A stretch of DNA of 64,000 nucleotides from Oceanidesulfovibrio marinus (GCF_013085545.1 NZ_CP039543.1:2232001-2296000), one strand, 5' to 3'; positions 8,574 to 17,116 are shown, counted from the first letter of the stretch. Translations and numbers: made by a program. Notes: generated from the letters alone by a model not told the origin.

Positions 8574-8614
8574 CACGGTCGCGGCCATCCAAGGAAGGTC
8601 GCGGCCGTGTTTTC
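8574..8614 (+). terminator. Rho-independent terminator after the rhodanese gene
   Basis: Thirteen-base GC-rich stem (CACGGTCGCGGCC with its partner, two G-T pairs), a 10-base loop, then TTTT. It lies about 30 bases past the rhodanese stop. Confidence 0.75.
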
Positions 8615-8785
8615 ATTTGCATCCGGTATCCGTCCCGGCAGGATCGGGAGGAATGCGGCAAGGCGGTTTCGACGAACGAACCGCACAGCCGTACGCCGGC
8701 CCTCGCAGCGTTCGTGCCGTGTCTCGCAACAAGACGCCTGAGGGTGGGAACGGCCGCCTGATGGCCCCTCAGGGGGACCGCGCCG

Positions 8786-8980
8786 TTACTGGTCCTGAAA
8801 ATCATCATCCGCAGCCGGAGCATCCGTCCCATTCTTCTCTGTTTCCTGCTTCCGCTCCAGCTTGCGCTGCGCTTTTTCTTTTTTCTTTTTCTTCTTTGCC
8901 ATTTCGTTTTGGCGCTTCTCGAACTTGTAGTTGCGTTGGGCCAAAAATACCTCCGTGCTGATGTGTTTGTTGTCGGGCAC
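8786..8980 (-). CDS. Small lysine-rich basic protein
   Basis: A 64-residue protein with a strongly basic central block (six lysines in a row inside NEMAKKKKKKEKAQRK) and an acidic tail (PAADDDFQDQ). There is no signal peptide or membrane segment. Such composition suggests nucleic acid or ribosome contact but proves nothing. Start GTG 8980 has only a weak GGAAG upstream. It lies just downstream of the RRM-protein terminator on the same strand, so it needs its own promoter. No family recognised. Confidence 0.6.
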   Translation of the reverse strand: MPDNKHISTEVFLAQRNYKFEKRQNEMAKKKKKKEKAQRKLERKQETEKNGTDAPAADDDFQDQ

Positions 8981-9011
8981 AGCGTACGTTACGCTTCCTA
9001 TGCGGTAAAAT

Positions 9012-9047
9012 AAAAAAAACGCCCGCCTCCCAGTGCGGGAGGCGGGC
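9012..9047 (-). terminator. Rho-independent terminator of the RRM gene
   Basis: Perfect 11-base stem GCCCGCCTCCC / GGGAGGCGGGC with a 5-base loop, followed on the minus strand by a run of eight Ts. It ends 35 bases after the stop of the RRM gene. Confidence 0.92.
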
Positions 9048-9082
9048 GCCGTTGGGCGTATCTCGCTATTTTTCGCCGTGGG

Positions 9083-9346
9083 CTACCAGCGGGAACGCTC
9101 GGCGCGGGGGCGCGCCTCGTTCACTTTCAGGTTGCGGCCGCCAAAATCCTTGCCGTCCAGGTTCTTGATGGCCTCAGCAGCGCCGGCATCATCCATCTCA
9201 ACGAAACCGAAGCCACGCGGGCGGCCGGTCTCGCGGTCGTTGATGAGATTCACGGAATTTACCTCGCCATAGGCTTCGAAAGCTGCGCGGACTTCGTCTT
9301 CAGAAGCGGACCAGGGAAGATTACCAACATAAATGTTCTTGGACAT
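9083..9346 (-). CDS. RRM-type RNA-binding protein
   Basis: An 87-residue single RNA-recognition-motif protein of the cold-inducible/glycine-rich bacterial type. RNP2 is IYVGNL (residues 5-10) and RNP1 is RGFGFVEM (about 44-51). The C-terminal tail is short and basic (EARPRAERSRW). In cyanobacteria and some other bacteria such proteins bind mRNA and rise at low temperature; a similar role here is inference. GGAGGG lies 8 bases before ATG 9346. The reading frame stays open for kilobases upstream, but that is GC-rich read-through across murJ. It is monocistronic, closed by a strong terminator, and has an AT-rich leader (9366-9420). Confidence 0.93.
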   Translation of the reverse strand: MSKNIYVGNLPWSASEDEVRAAFEAYGEVNSVNLINDRETGRPRGFGFVEMDDAGAAEAIKNLDGKDFGGRNLKVNEARPRAERSRW

Positions 9347-9654
9347 GAAACGTTTCCCTCCAGGAGGATTGAAATGATGCTTTGAAAGTGTACAAAAAAA
9401 ATAGCAACGCACTAGATGCACACTGCTTCTCAGTCGCCCTGTTCCATTTCGAAAAACTAGCCGCCCAACAAACAGACCGTGCCCCCCACGGGTGTTGCTT
9501 ATACCTAATTTAGTTCTATCAACCATCATGGGAGGAAAGTCAAACTGTATTTTGGGCCATCCGAAATATCCCTGACGCCCGGACGCTGCACAAGACCCGT
9601 CCAAAAAACATAAATCCGGCCAGTAATGACGCCAGCGCAACCCGGGCATAGCAG
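9347..9654. other. Intergenic region upstream of the RRM gene
   Basis: This 308-base gap separates the end of murJ from the RRM gene, both on the minus strand. The ~75 bases next to the RRM start are AT-rich, with an eight-T run on the minus strand at about 9399, as in leaders of cold-regulated genes. I could not fix -35/-10 boxes. No terminator is evident after murJ. Confidence 0.4.
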
Positions 9655-11067
9655 TCAGTCGCCAAGCCCGGCTGGCGGTTCGTCCATATGTGCTGCGGCG
9701 TCCGCCGACCCAGGACCGGCGGGATGTTCCTCCGCAAGCACCCGCCGCGCAAGAACCTGCGTGGCCACAAAGATGAAGAGGTTCACGATGGATGTGGACC
9801 AGGCGATCCCCACCACTCCGAAGAACTGCATGAGCACCAGGTTGCCGGCAACGTTGAGGGCCAGGGCCGTGGCTGTTGCCCGGGCTATGGTTCCGGTGCG
9901 GCCCAGCGCGGCCAGCAGCCGCATGGACACCGCGGCGGCCAGGTTGAACGGCACCTGGAACAGATACGCCGCCTGCACCGAGGCCACCAGGGCCGCGTCC
10001 GATGCGCCGAACTCGCCGCGCATGAACAGGAGCTGGATAATCTCCCTGGAGAACACGACCGAGATAATGGTGATCGGCACGCCAGCGGCCAACGCCAGCA
10101 GGGAGAAGCGGTTCAGGATGCGCCGTGCGCCCTGCCAGTCCTGCACGGCGGCCTGCTCGCTGTAGAAGGGCAGTACGGCCGTGGCCAGCGCCACGGAGCC
10201 CAGCCCGCGGAACAGATTCGGAACCCGGTCGCCGTAGCTCAGCGCGGCCACCGAGCCCTCGCCCAGCACGGCGGCCATGCCGCGGTCCACCAGAATGGTG
10301 AGCGACATGAAGACCGAGGCCACGGCCAGCCGGCTCGCATGGGAAAGAAGCCTGCGCTCCCGTGCGCCAGAGAACCGTCCCGGCAAAAGGCGCAGCCCGC
10401 GCCTGGCCAGCAGCGTGGCCAACGCCGCCGTCTCCAGCGCCAGCCCGGCGACCACGGCCAGGGCCAGCAGCGATACCGTGGCCTCCTTGCCCGCCAGGTA
10501 CAGGGCCGTGAACGCGGCCAGGTGGCTGCACGCCGGCAGCAGGCTGGAGAGGAAGAAGCGCCGCTCGCTCTGCAACACGCCGTGCGCCAGGCCGTTGACC
10601 GGCGAGATGACCAGCAACGCCCCCAAGATGAACGCGAGCTGCCGCGTCTCCCCTGCCCCGGACTGGGCCATGGAGGAGGAAAGCAGCGGCAGCACGGCCG
10701 GCAACGCCGCCACGACGGTGATCCAGAACGCGCCGCCCGCAGTGAGCGCCATGGTCACGGCGGCGGAGAGCAGGCTCTGGCGTTCCTCGCCCCGCGCCGC
10801 AGCCTCGCTCCAGGCCGGCACGAATGAAATCTGGAATGCGCCGGACAGCAGCCCGGAGCCCAGCACCACCACGGCCAGGACCAGGAGATAGAGGTCCAGC
10901 CCGGCCGACAGACCGAAGGACGCCGCGACCTGGATCTCCTTGAGAAAACCGGCGCCGAACACCAGCCCCGTGCCCAGGGCCACGCGCACCGCGCCGGAAA
11001 AGACTGAAGCGTGGAGCCCGCCCGAAGCTCCAGAGCCGCGGCGTTGCGTTGTTCCCTGTCTGCCCAT
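9655..11067 (-). CDS. MurJ/MviN-family lipid II flippase
   Basis: A 470-residue polytopic inner-membrane protein of the MOP superfamily, with about 14 hydrophobic helices. It carries MurJ/MviN signatures such as FGLSAGLDLYLL, FQISFVPAWSE, LPLLSSSMAQ and the SYGDRVPNLFRGLGSVALATAVLP block around residues 277-300. MurJ moves lipid II to the periplasm for peptidoglycan synthesis; sequence alone cannot exclude another lipid-linked glycan as substrate. The Arg triad expected in the central cavity would need alignment to confirm. It has a weak ribosome-binding site at ATG 11067 and no cell-wall genes beside it. Confidence 0.85.
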   Translation of the reverse strand: MGRQGTTQRRGSGASGGLHASVFSGAVRVALGTGLVFGAGFLKEIQVAASFGLSAGLDLYLLVLAVVVLGSGLLSGAFQISFVPAWSEAAARGEERQSLLSAAVTMALTAGGAFWITVVAALPAVLPLLSSSMAQSGAGETRQLAFILGALLVISPVNGLAHGVLQSERRFFLSSLLPACSHLAAFTALYLAGKEATVSLLALAVVAGLALETAALATLLARRGLRLLPGRFSGARERRLLSHASRLAVASVFMSLTILVDRGMAAVLGEGSVAALSYGDRVPNLFRGLGSVALATAVLPFYSEQAAVQDWQGARRILNRFSLLALAAGVPITIISVVFSREIIQLLFMRGEFGASDAALVASVQAAYLFQVPFNLAAAVSMRLLAALGRTGTIARATATALALNVAGNLVLMQFFGVVGIAWSTSIVNLFIFVATQVLARRVLAEEHPAGPGSADAAAHMDEPPAGLGD

Positions 11068-11335
11068 GAACGCCGTGTACCAGATTCCTGCAGGTTACGG
11101 CAGTGCCTATATTCAACATGGTGCGCCTGGAACGAAGCGACGACAGGAAGCCTCGGTGCAAGGCCATGGCCTCGGGACAGGCGCCGGGGCATGGGAACGC
11201 GGCGCTCCCCAGGCCGAGCTTGTGAAAAAGCTCCCGCTGCTTGACCCGCTTCCAAATACCCGTAGTGTAGTCAAATATCCTTGCCCTGAATCGCCGGCCC
11301 ACGCGCCGGCAACGTACCATCATCGAGGTGTAATG

Positions 11336-12415
11336 ATGTCCAGTATGGAAGCCATGGACTTCGGCTTTCTTCGTAAAGAACCGTTGCCGCCCAAGGACCA
11401 CAAGGTGGCCGTGATCGGTGCCGGACCGTCCGGTCTGGCTGCGGCCGGCTACCTGGCCAGCCAGGGATACCAGGTGGACGTGTACGACAAGCTGCCCCAG
11501 GCCGGCGGCTTGATGACCTTCGGCATCCCCAGCCACCGCATCCCGGCGGACCGCATCCAGGCCGGTGTGCGCCAGCTCTCCCACCAGTACGGGGTCAACT
11601 TCCACCTGAAGACCAAAATTTGCTGCTCCGCCCCTCTGCACGAGGAAGAAGGCGACCACTTCTCCTGCGATATCCACGGATTGGGCGAGCTTGTCGAGGA
11701 CTTTGACGCCGTGATCATCTGCACCGGCTCGTGGCGCTCCCGCAAGCTGTGCATCGAGGGCGAGGACCTGCCCGGCGTCTTTTCCGGGCTGGAGTTCCTT
11801 TTCCCCATCCGCGCCGCCCGATACGACACCTCCCTGGTCAAGGTGCCGCAGATAAAGGGCCGCGACATTGTGGTCATCGGCGCCGGCCACTCCGCCGTGG
11901 ACGTGGCTTCCAGCTCCATACACCTGGGAGCCGCCTCCGTGGCCATGGTCTACCGCCGCACGGCCAAAGAAGCCCCCTGCGGCCAGTACGAGATAGATCA
12001 GCTTGTGGAGAGCGGAATGCAGTTCATGGGGAATATGACTCCGGTGCGGTTCACAGGCAAAGACGCCGTGGACGGCGTGGAGTGCACGCGCAAAAACGCG
12101 GACGGCTCAACGGAGACGGTTCACCTCCCCTGCCAGATCGCCGTCACTGCCATTGGCGAGATTCCCACGCCGCCCTTTGCCAAGGAGCTTGGCCTGGAAA
12201 AGGTCCGCAAGGGCGAGGTCAAATGGCTCAACATGACGGCCATCGAAAATGTCTTTGTTGCCGGCGACGTGCTCACCGGACCGTCCAAGATCGGCAAGGC
12301 CATCTACAGCGGTCTCATGGCCGCGCGCAGCCTGGCCAACTGGATGGACCTCAAGGTGCTGCACCGCGAGGACGAGTTCACAGCCGACGGCGGCCCTATG
12401 ATGCCGCCGCGATGA
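11336..12415 (+). CDS. FAD/NAD(P)-dependent oxidoreductase (GltD/FNOR-like)
   Basis: A 359-residue flavoprotein of the glutamate synthase small subunit type. The FAD-binding GAGPSGLAAAGYLASQG is at residues ~26-42, the NAD(P)-binding GAGHSAVDVAS near 183-193, and the second FAD segment VFVAGDVLTGPSKIGKAI near 304. The N-terminal Fe-S domain of GltD is absent; the adjacent ferredoxin gene supplies clusters instead. Start choice: GAGG at 11325 gives 7 bases to ATG 11336 and 4 to ATG 11333. The ferredoxin starts 18 bases after the stop. This pair resembles the CooF-FNOR unit next to CO dehydrogenase in several anaerobes, but no cooS is present here. Likely role: electron transfer between NAD(P)H and a ferredoxin-type carrier. 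Confidence 0.85.
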   Translation: MSSMEAMDFGFLRKEPLPPKDHKVAVIGAGPSGLAAAGYLASQGYQVDVYDKLPQAGGLMTFGIPSHRIPADRIQAGVRQLSHQYGVNFHLKTKICCSAPLHEEEGDHFSCDIHGLGELVEDFDAVIICTGSWRSRKLCIEGEDLPGVFSGLEFLFPIRAARYDTSLVKVPQIKGRDIVVIGAGHSAVDVASSSIHLGAASVAMVYRRTAKEAPCGQYEIDQLVESGMQFMGNMTPVRFTGKDAVDGVECTRKNADGSTETVHLPCQIAVTAIGEIPTPPFAKELGLEKVRKGEVKWLNMTAIENVFVAGDVLTGPSKIGKAIYSGLMAARSLANWMDLKVLHREDEFTADGGPMMPPR

Positions 12416-12433
12416 CGCAGGAGCGTTTTTCAC

Positions 12434-13000
12434 ATGTCTGAACCCAAGAACGATGTCTGCGTGGACGAGTCCCTGCTGGACGAGAACGAGACCGCAGCGC
12501 CCGAGGGTATGACCCTCTTCATCGACTACTCCAAGTGCATCGGCTGCGAGACGTGCGAGGCGGTCTGCGGCTTTATCCACGATGCGCCGCGCATCAACAT
12601 GACCCGTACGCCGGACGGCGTGATGGTGCCGCTGTACTGCCACCACTGCGACAAGCCCCACTGTCTGCGCGTGTGCACCAAGGGCGCGGTGGCGCGAGAC
12701 CGCGACGGCGCCGTGGTCCTGCAGCCCATGCTCTGCCGCGGCTGCGAGACCCGCCAGTGCGTGCAGTCCTGCCCGTACAGCGCCATGTTCCTTTCGGACA
12801 GGGGCGGCCTGGTGCGCAAGTGCGACCTGTGCGCCTCCCGGCGCGATCTGGGCATGGGCCCGGCCTGCGTGGCCATGTGCCCCACCGGCGCCATCCAGTA
12901 TGTGGACCGCAGCGAGGTGGCCGGGCTGGAGACCGAGGAGTCCAAGGAAGCGCTGGAAAAGGTGCTCACCTACCTGCGCCCCTCGTCCCACAAGTGCTGA
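12434..13000 (+). CDS. CooF-like 4x[4Fe-4S] ferredoxin
   Basis: A 188-residue electron-transfer protein of the CooF/HycB/DmsB type, with 16 motif cysteines in four groups that bind four [4Fe-4S] clusters: CIGCETCEAVC, CHHCDKPHCLRVC, CRGCETRQCVQSC and CDLCASRRDLGMGPACVAMC. There is no signal peptide, so it is cytoplasmic. AGGAG serves ATG 12434, and the upstream flavoprotein gene ends 18 bases before. The N-terminal 25 residues are acidic and not part of the fold. Family members link a catalytic subunit (CO dehydrogenase, hydrogenase, formate dehydrogenase) to acceptors; that subunit is not in the window. Confidence 0.9.
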   Translation: MSEPKNDVCVDESLLDENETAAPEGMTLFIDYSKCIGCETCEAVCGFIHDAPRINMTRTPDGVMVPLYCHHCDKPHCLRVCTKGAVARDRDGAVVLQPMLCRGCETRQCVQSCPYSAMFLSDRGGLVRKCDLCASRRDLGMGPACVAMCPTGAIQYVDRSEVAGLETEESKEALEKVLTYLRPSSHKC

Positions 13001-13022
13001 AGCCAGGGTTCCGGAAAAATGA

Positions 13023-13058
13023 AACGCCGCGGCGGTTACCCCCTCGCGGCGTTCTTTA
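13023..13058 (+). terminator. Terminator after the ferredoxin gene
   Basis: Nine-base stem AACGCCGCG / CGCGGCGTT with a 13-base loop, then CTTT. It closes the oxidoreductase-ferredoxin operon. Confidence 0.75.
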
Positions 13059-13117
13059 CTGCATCGATGTACAAACGCGCCCCAGGCGCGCGGAGCAGAC
13101 GCTCCGGATAAAATCGG

Positions 13118-13684
13118 CTACCAGTAGCCGCGCTTCACGGCCGGCTTGTTCAGCGTGGTGATGAACGAGTCCGCATCCTCGGCGGCCACCTCCGGCGGCA
13201 AGTGAATGTAGGCGATGCGGAACTTGCCTGTGTTGCGATCGGCCTTATGTGTCACAATAAGGCGTCCGAGCCGCCAGCGCACGTAGCTGACGCCGAACTT
13301 GGTCCAGCGCTCGCCCTCGCCGTACTCCAGCCGGAGCGAGGTGAGCATGGTCGTCGCTTCGTCCGCGGACTGCGGCTGGATGTAGACGCCCTGCAAGGCG
13401 TCCTGGTAGAATACGTACACGGTGGGAACGGGAGCGAGCCCGGCCGGGCGGTACTCCTGGTCCTTGCGGCGGTAGAACTGTATCGCCCCCTCGCGGCGGT
13501 CCGCCGGGGCCATATCGCTTTCCACGTCCTCCAGGGGCGTGCCCCAGGCCAGGCCGTCAAAGGCAGCCGGACCGTTGTCCGTGGCCGCTTCGGCTGTATC
13601 GGACAACGAGACGCACAGCGCAAAGGATGCCAGAACGAGAAAGAACGCCGCCTCGTGCCACCGTATCGATTGTAAGCGGTTCAT
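13118..13684 (-). CDS. Small exported protein, F-x-G-x-x-WG-x-P family (copy 1)
   Basis: A 188-residue protein with an N-terminal membrane-export signal (residues ~12-34, ending DTAEAA). The mature part begins FDGLAWGTPLEDV, a short motif seen at the start of many small secreted bacterial domains, followed by alternating strands rich in Tyr and Arg (TVYVFYQDALQGVYI, FGVSYVRWRLGRLIVTHK). It resembles the product at 19689-20279 in motif order and length. The frame is open to 13816, but ATG 13684 immediately precedes the signal peptide. No function is known to me; a periplasmic or envelope location is likely. Confidence 0.78.
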   Translation of the reverse strand: MNRLQSIRWHEAAFFLVLASFALCVSLSDTAEAATDNGPAAFDGLAWGTPLEDVESDMAPADRREGAIQFYRRKDQEYRPAGLAPVPTVYVFYQDALQGVYIQPQSADEATTMLTSLRLEYGEGERWTKFGVSYVRWRLGRLIVTHKADRNTGKFRIAYIHLPPEVAAEDADSFITTLNKPAVKRGYW

Positions 13685-13783
13685 GGCCGGGTAGTTACGC
13701 GAACCGGACGCAGGCCGCAAGGAAGCACTGTCCATATCACGCATCCGGCCCCAAAGGCCGCACCAATACCGACGCACTGAACC

Positions 13784-14425
13784 ATGGCCAAGATCATCCC
13801 CATCTCCAGTCCCCATACCACCAAGGACAAGCTCGTCGAGGCCACCGCCGCCGTGCTGGCCAGGGACGGCTACAACAAGCTGCGGCTGCAGACCGTGGCC
13901 GATGAAGCAGGCGTGAGCTACGGCGTGGCCCTGCGCAAGTACGGCGGATTGCGCTGCCTGGTGAAATCCCTGGGTGCAAGTCCGGCCTTCTGGCCTCCGG
14001 CCTCCGAGCTTCTGGGCGACGACACCGCTTCACTGAGCGCTCTTGAGCCCCACGCGCAGATGGCCGCCTTTTTCAAACGCAGCCTGCGCGCCCTGCTGGA
14101 CCGGCCGCAAACCCTGGACATCCTTGCCTGGGAGGCCGTGGAGCGCAACGAGCTGACCAAGCTCATGGAGGACTGCCGCGTGCACACCGCGCTGGAGTTC
14201 TTCGAGCACCTCTCCGGCGAGGTGCCGGAAGAGGACGACCTTTCCACGGTGGTGCTCATCCTGGCCGTGGCCATCCAGCACCTTGCAGTGCGCTCGCGCA
14301 ACACCAAAAGCATGGGCGGCGTGGATCTGACCTCGGACAAGGGCTGGGACAGGGTGGAGCGCGCCATCGACAAGCTGGTGGAAGGGTTCTTCACCCTGTA
14401 CAGCGACAGCTCCGCCGGCGGCTGA
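13784..14425 (+). CDS. TetR/AcrR-family transcriptional regulator
   Basis: A 213-residue repressor-type protein. The N-terminal helix-turn-helix spans about residues 13-58 (KLVEATAAVLARDGYNKLRLQTVADEAGVSYGVALRKYGG). The usual Y-x-Y/H-F of the recognition helix is altered to ALRKYGGLRCLV. The C-terminal ligand domain is helical (MAAFFKRSLRALLDRP; FFEHLSGEVP). It is codirectional with the deacetylase-like gene 108 bases downstream, and an 18-base inverted repeat lies just after its stop (14429-14446), a possible operator. Its ligand is unknown. Confidence 0.88.
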   Translation: MAKIIPISSPHTTKDKLVEATAAVLARDGYNKLRLQTVADEAGVSYGVALRKYGGLRCLVKSLGASPAFWPPASELLGDDTASLSALEPHAQMAAFFKRSLRALLDRPQTLDILAWEAVERNELTKLMEDCRVHTALEFFEHLSGEVPEEDDLSTVVLILAVAIQHLAVRSRNTKSMGGVDLTSDKGWDRVERAIDKLVEGFFTLYSDSSAGG

Positions 14426-14428
14426 TTT

Positions 14429-14446
14429 TGTCTCAATTTATGGACA
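14429..14446. promoter_or_regulatory. 18-bp inverted repeat TGTCY-N8-RGACA (site 1)
   Basis: TGTCTCAATTTATGGACA lies between the TetR gene and the deacetylase-like gene. Two further sites of the same form occur at 45346 and 45413. Regulator unknown; the adjacent TetR protein is one candidate. Confidence 0.5.
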
Positions 14447-14533
14447 GAATCAGCCCACTTTTCCGGACACTCGCCTCTTCCTGATGGAGCTTGCGCGCGG
14501 ATCATGCTACGTCCTTGCCCCTGGAGGACGCCC

Positions 14534-15601
14534 ATGCTGCTCTACGATCCCGACATCGCCATCCGCTTTTCCGCCTACGGATTCCAGATTCCCGACCCCG
14601 GCGACCGCGCTGCCCGCGTGATCTGCGACCTCCTGGAGCCCGGCTCCCAGACAACCGAGCCGGACACCGCTTCCACAGAATGCCACCTGGACGGTGCGCG
14701 GCAATCCGTGCTCCTGGAGCCGGCAAGCGCCGAAGACCTAGCCCGCGTCCATACGCCGGAGTACCTCGACGTCATCCTTTCCGACGATCCCTCGCCAGCG
14801 CTGCACGTAGTTTATGAGCTCTTCGACGAGCAGGGCCGGCCCAACCGTTATGACCCGGCTGCGGCCACCCTGCCTTTGACCGACCTGGTGGACCGCGCCC
14901 GCCGCCACGTGGCCGGCACCATCCGCGCCGTGGCGATCGCCCTGGACCCCGCCAACGCGGGCCGCTTCTGCTACTTCCTGGGGGGCGGCATGCACCACGG
15001 CATGGCGGGCGAGGGCCGGGGATTCTGCCCCTTCAACGACATCGTGGCCGCCCTGCGCGCCGCACGCGCCGCCGACACGGCCAAACGGTTCTGGATAATC
15101 GACACCGACGCCCACCGCGGCGACGGCACTGCCGCGCTCTGCCTGGAAGACCCGGACACCGCCACCCTCTCCATCCACATGGCCTCGGGCTGGCCCCTGG
15201 ACGGTCCGTTCTGCGAGGCCGACGGCCGGCTGCACCGCGCGCGCATTCCCTCCACCTTGGATATTCCGGTGGCCGAAGGGTGCGACGCCTTCTATCTGCC
15301 TGCTCTGGAAAAAGGGCTGCACACGCTGGAGAGCGTGACCCACGCCAACTGGAACGGCGCCGGTCCGGACGCCGCCATCGTGGTGGCCGGGTGCGACCCC
15401 TACAAGCACGACGAGCTGCCCAGCGCACGGCCCCTGCAGCTGACATTGGAGCAGCTGGGCCAGCGCGACCGGCTCGTACACCGGTTTCTGGCCCAGCGCT
15501 CTATCCCCCAGGCCTGGATTATGGCCGGCGGCTACGGCTCCCGCGCCCACGAGCCGGTAACGCAATTCCTGCGCTACGCCGCCTCCAACGGGCTGATCTG
15601 A
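14534..15601 (+). CDS. Histone deacetylase-like amidohydrolase
   Basis: A 355-residue member of the arginase/deacetylase superfamily (HDAC, AcuC and acetylpolyamine amidohydrolase relatives). Visible motifs in order are: GGGMHHGMAGEGRGFCPFND, which holds the catalytic His pair (~residues 153-172); IDTDAHRGDGT with the first metal ligands Asp and His; GCDPYKHDELP with the third metal Asp; and a C-terminal GGYGS in place of the usual Gly-rich Tyr loop. The substrate could be an acetylated protein lysine, polyamine or small molecule. GGAGG precedes ATG 14534. Its partner may be the TetR gene upstream. The Arg in DAHRGDG replaces the more common His. Confidence 0.85.
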   Translation: MLLYDPDIAIRFSAYGFQIPDPGDRAARVICDLLEPGSQTTEPDTASTECHLDGARQSVLLEPASAEDLARVHTPEYLDVILSDDPSPALHVVYELFDEQGRPNRYDPAAATLPLTDLVDRARRHVAGTIRAVAIALDPANAGRFCYFLGGGMHHGMAGEGRGFCPFNDIVAALRAARAADTAKRFWIIDTDAHRGDGTAALCLEDPDTATLSIHMASGWPLDGPFCEADGRLHRARIPSTLDIPVAEGCDAFYLPALEKGLHTLESVTHANWNGAGPDAAIVVAGCDPYKHDELPSARPLQLTLEQLGQRDRLVHRFLAQRSIPQAWIMAGGYGSRAHEPVTQFLRYAASNGLI

Positions 15602-15710
15602 CCGATTCGCTGTTCCTTCGCTACCAGGAAAGAATAAGCGCCGGCGTCAAACGAAAACTGTAGGTGCTCATCCGCCGCGCTCCACGTATCGGAGGCCATT
15701 CCCGGACAAC

Positions 15711-16547
15711 TCAGCCCTGCTCGTCCAACAGTCCGCCGGAATCCTTCAAAATGAGATCGACGAGCAGGTTCTCCACGGACAGGGATGTGGTGTTCTGCCG
15801 CCGCGCTTCCACGGCCTGGTCCAGGAGCGTGGCCTGGTTTTCCAGCGAAGACGCCTGGGACTCCAGCATGCTCTCGCGGCTCTGGTAGATGTCGTCGATG
15901 GTGGTGATCGCGCTGGTGAAGTCGTCCACCAGAAGCGTCTGGCCGGCGAGGTCCGTGGCCAGACTGCTGCCCTGCAGATCGCTCCAGCTGCTGCCGGAGA
16001 CCGGGTCGTCCACGGCGTGGAAGCTCACGTTGAACCCGCCGTCCTTGAACGCCTGGATGTAGACCTGCCCGCTGGAGTTGATCTGCTCCGTGCCCCACTG
16101 GCTGGAGTCCAGCATGTAGATGCCGTTGTAGTCCGTGCTCTCGTAGATGCCGGTGATCTGGTCGCGCAGGGCATCGTAGTCGGCCTGCACCGAGGGGTCG
16201 GAGGCAATCAGCTCACCCGAGTTGATCTTGTCGATGATGTCTTCCATGGACGAGAGCGCGTCCAGAATCTGGCTGGTGCCGCTCTGGGCCACCCCCATCA
16301 TCGTGGCCGCCTCGGTCACGTTGTCCGCGTTGCGGCGCACGGCCGCCGCATCCCCGCGCAGGGTTCCGGTTATGGCCTCGTCAAACGGGTTGGTCAGCGG
16401 CTGCACCGGCTGCCTGGCCAGCACCATGTCGCGCAGGGAGCTGCCCACCTGGGAGTTCATGAAGTAGGCGTTGGTGAGCAGGTCCTGCGAGAGCAGCCTG
16501 CTGGAGATGTCGTAGATGAAGTTCTTCTCGAAATCGTTGAGCGCCAT
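15711..16547 (-). CDS. Flagellin-like protein
   Basis: A 278-residue protein without a signal peptide. Residues ~65-140 and ~225-278 have the heptad-rich, Ala/Asn/Ser/Gln pattern of flagellin and hook-associated protein D1 helices (NADNVTEAATMMGVAQSGTSQ; SQASSLENQATLLDQAVEAR). A central stretch has the Tyr-Asn-Gly-Ile segment (STDYNGIYMLD) like flagellin YNGQKLL. The N-terminus (MALNDFEKNFIYDISSRLL) is not the usual MxINTNxxAL, and the C-terminus lacks the canonical flagellin end. No flagellar genes are close, so this may be a minor filament, hook-filament junction protein or relic. GAGGTG precedes ATG 16547. Confidence 0.75.
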   Translation of the reverse strand: MALNDFEKNFIYDISSRLLSQDLLTNAYFMNSQVGSSLRDMVLARQPVQPLTNPFDEAITGTLRGDAAAVRRNADNVTEAATMMGVAQSGTSQILDALSSMEDIIDKINSGELIASDPSVQADYDALRDQITGIYESTDYNGIYMLDSSQWGTEQINSSGQVYIQAFKDGGFNVSFHAVDDPVSGSSWSDLQGSSLATDLAGQTLLVDDFTSAITTIDDIYQSRESMLESQASSLENQATLLDQAVEARRQNTTSLSVENLLVDLILKDSGGLLDEQG

Positions 16548-16752
16548 GGCGTCACCTCGCGGGCTTGTCCCTCGCCCTGTCTGAACGGCGGAAGGACAAA
16601 CAAAGCCGTATATCGGTCATATCGGCAGCCAGGCAGATAACCTTTAGAGTTCGGGGATATTTGTGGTTAGCCTGGAGATTACGCTTGCCTCCGTCGCGCC
16701 GCCGCATAGGATGGGCATGGTAGGTAAACCACAATCACCAAGGAGCATCCCT

Positions 16753-17055
16753 ATGCGTATCCGTCTGTACAGTGTGATTCTTGCCGCGCTCGTCGCCATA
16801 ACCTTGATGTTCGCCGGAATCGCCATTGCCGGTGAGGGCGCGGACGAGAGCTTCAGGAGCATGGATGTGAACGGCGACCAGATGCTGGACCCGAACGAGT
16901 TTGCCCAGGGGTACGAGGGCACGAGCGACGCCCAGGCCGAGTTCGACGCCGCTGACGAGGACATGAGTGGCACCATGGACGCCACCGAGTGGGCCAAGTA
17001 CCAGAAGGCGCACGGCATGGAAGGCCAGGGCGGGAGCGGCATGAAGAGCGAGTAG
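16753..17055 (+). CDS. Small exported EF-hand protein (copy 1)
   Basis: A 100-residue protein with a signal peptide (residues ~1-25, AGIAIAG) and two EF-hand calcium loops: DVNGDQMLDPNE and DEDMSGTMDATE, both with acidic residues at positions 1, 3, 9 (or equivalent) and 12. The tail is Gly/Lys-rich (KAHGMEGQGGSGMKSE). AGGAG lies 9 bases before ATG 16753. It resembles the second EF-hand protein at 19183, also in its E-W-x4-K-x-H-G junction. Likely a periplasmic calcium-binding protein; the partner is unknown, but the large repeat protein between the two copies is a candidate. Confidence 0.88.
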   Translation: MRIRLYSVILAALVAITLMFAGIAIAGEGADESFRSMDVNGDQMLDPNEFAQGYEGTSDAQAEFDAADEDMSGTMDATEWAKYQKAHGMEGQGGSGMKSE

Positions 17056-17087
17056 CCCTGCCGCGCCATCCGCCGGAAAAGAACACG

Positions 17088-17116
17088 CGCCGGTTCCGCA
17101 AGGGGCCGGCGTTTTT
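17088..17116 (+). terminator. Terminator after EF-hand gene 1
   Basis: Ten-base stem CGCCGGTTCC / GGGGCCGGCG with two G-T pairs, a GCAA tetraloop, then TTTTT. Confidence 0.9.

Noticed and set aside
9083-11923. A 946-codon minus-strand open frame running through the RRM gene and into murJ
   Set aside because: Only the last 87 codons encode a recognisable protein with its own ribosome-binding site; the rest is Arg/Gly-rich shadow of murJ and the upstream oxidoreductase gene.
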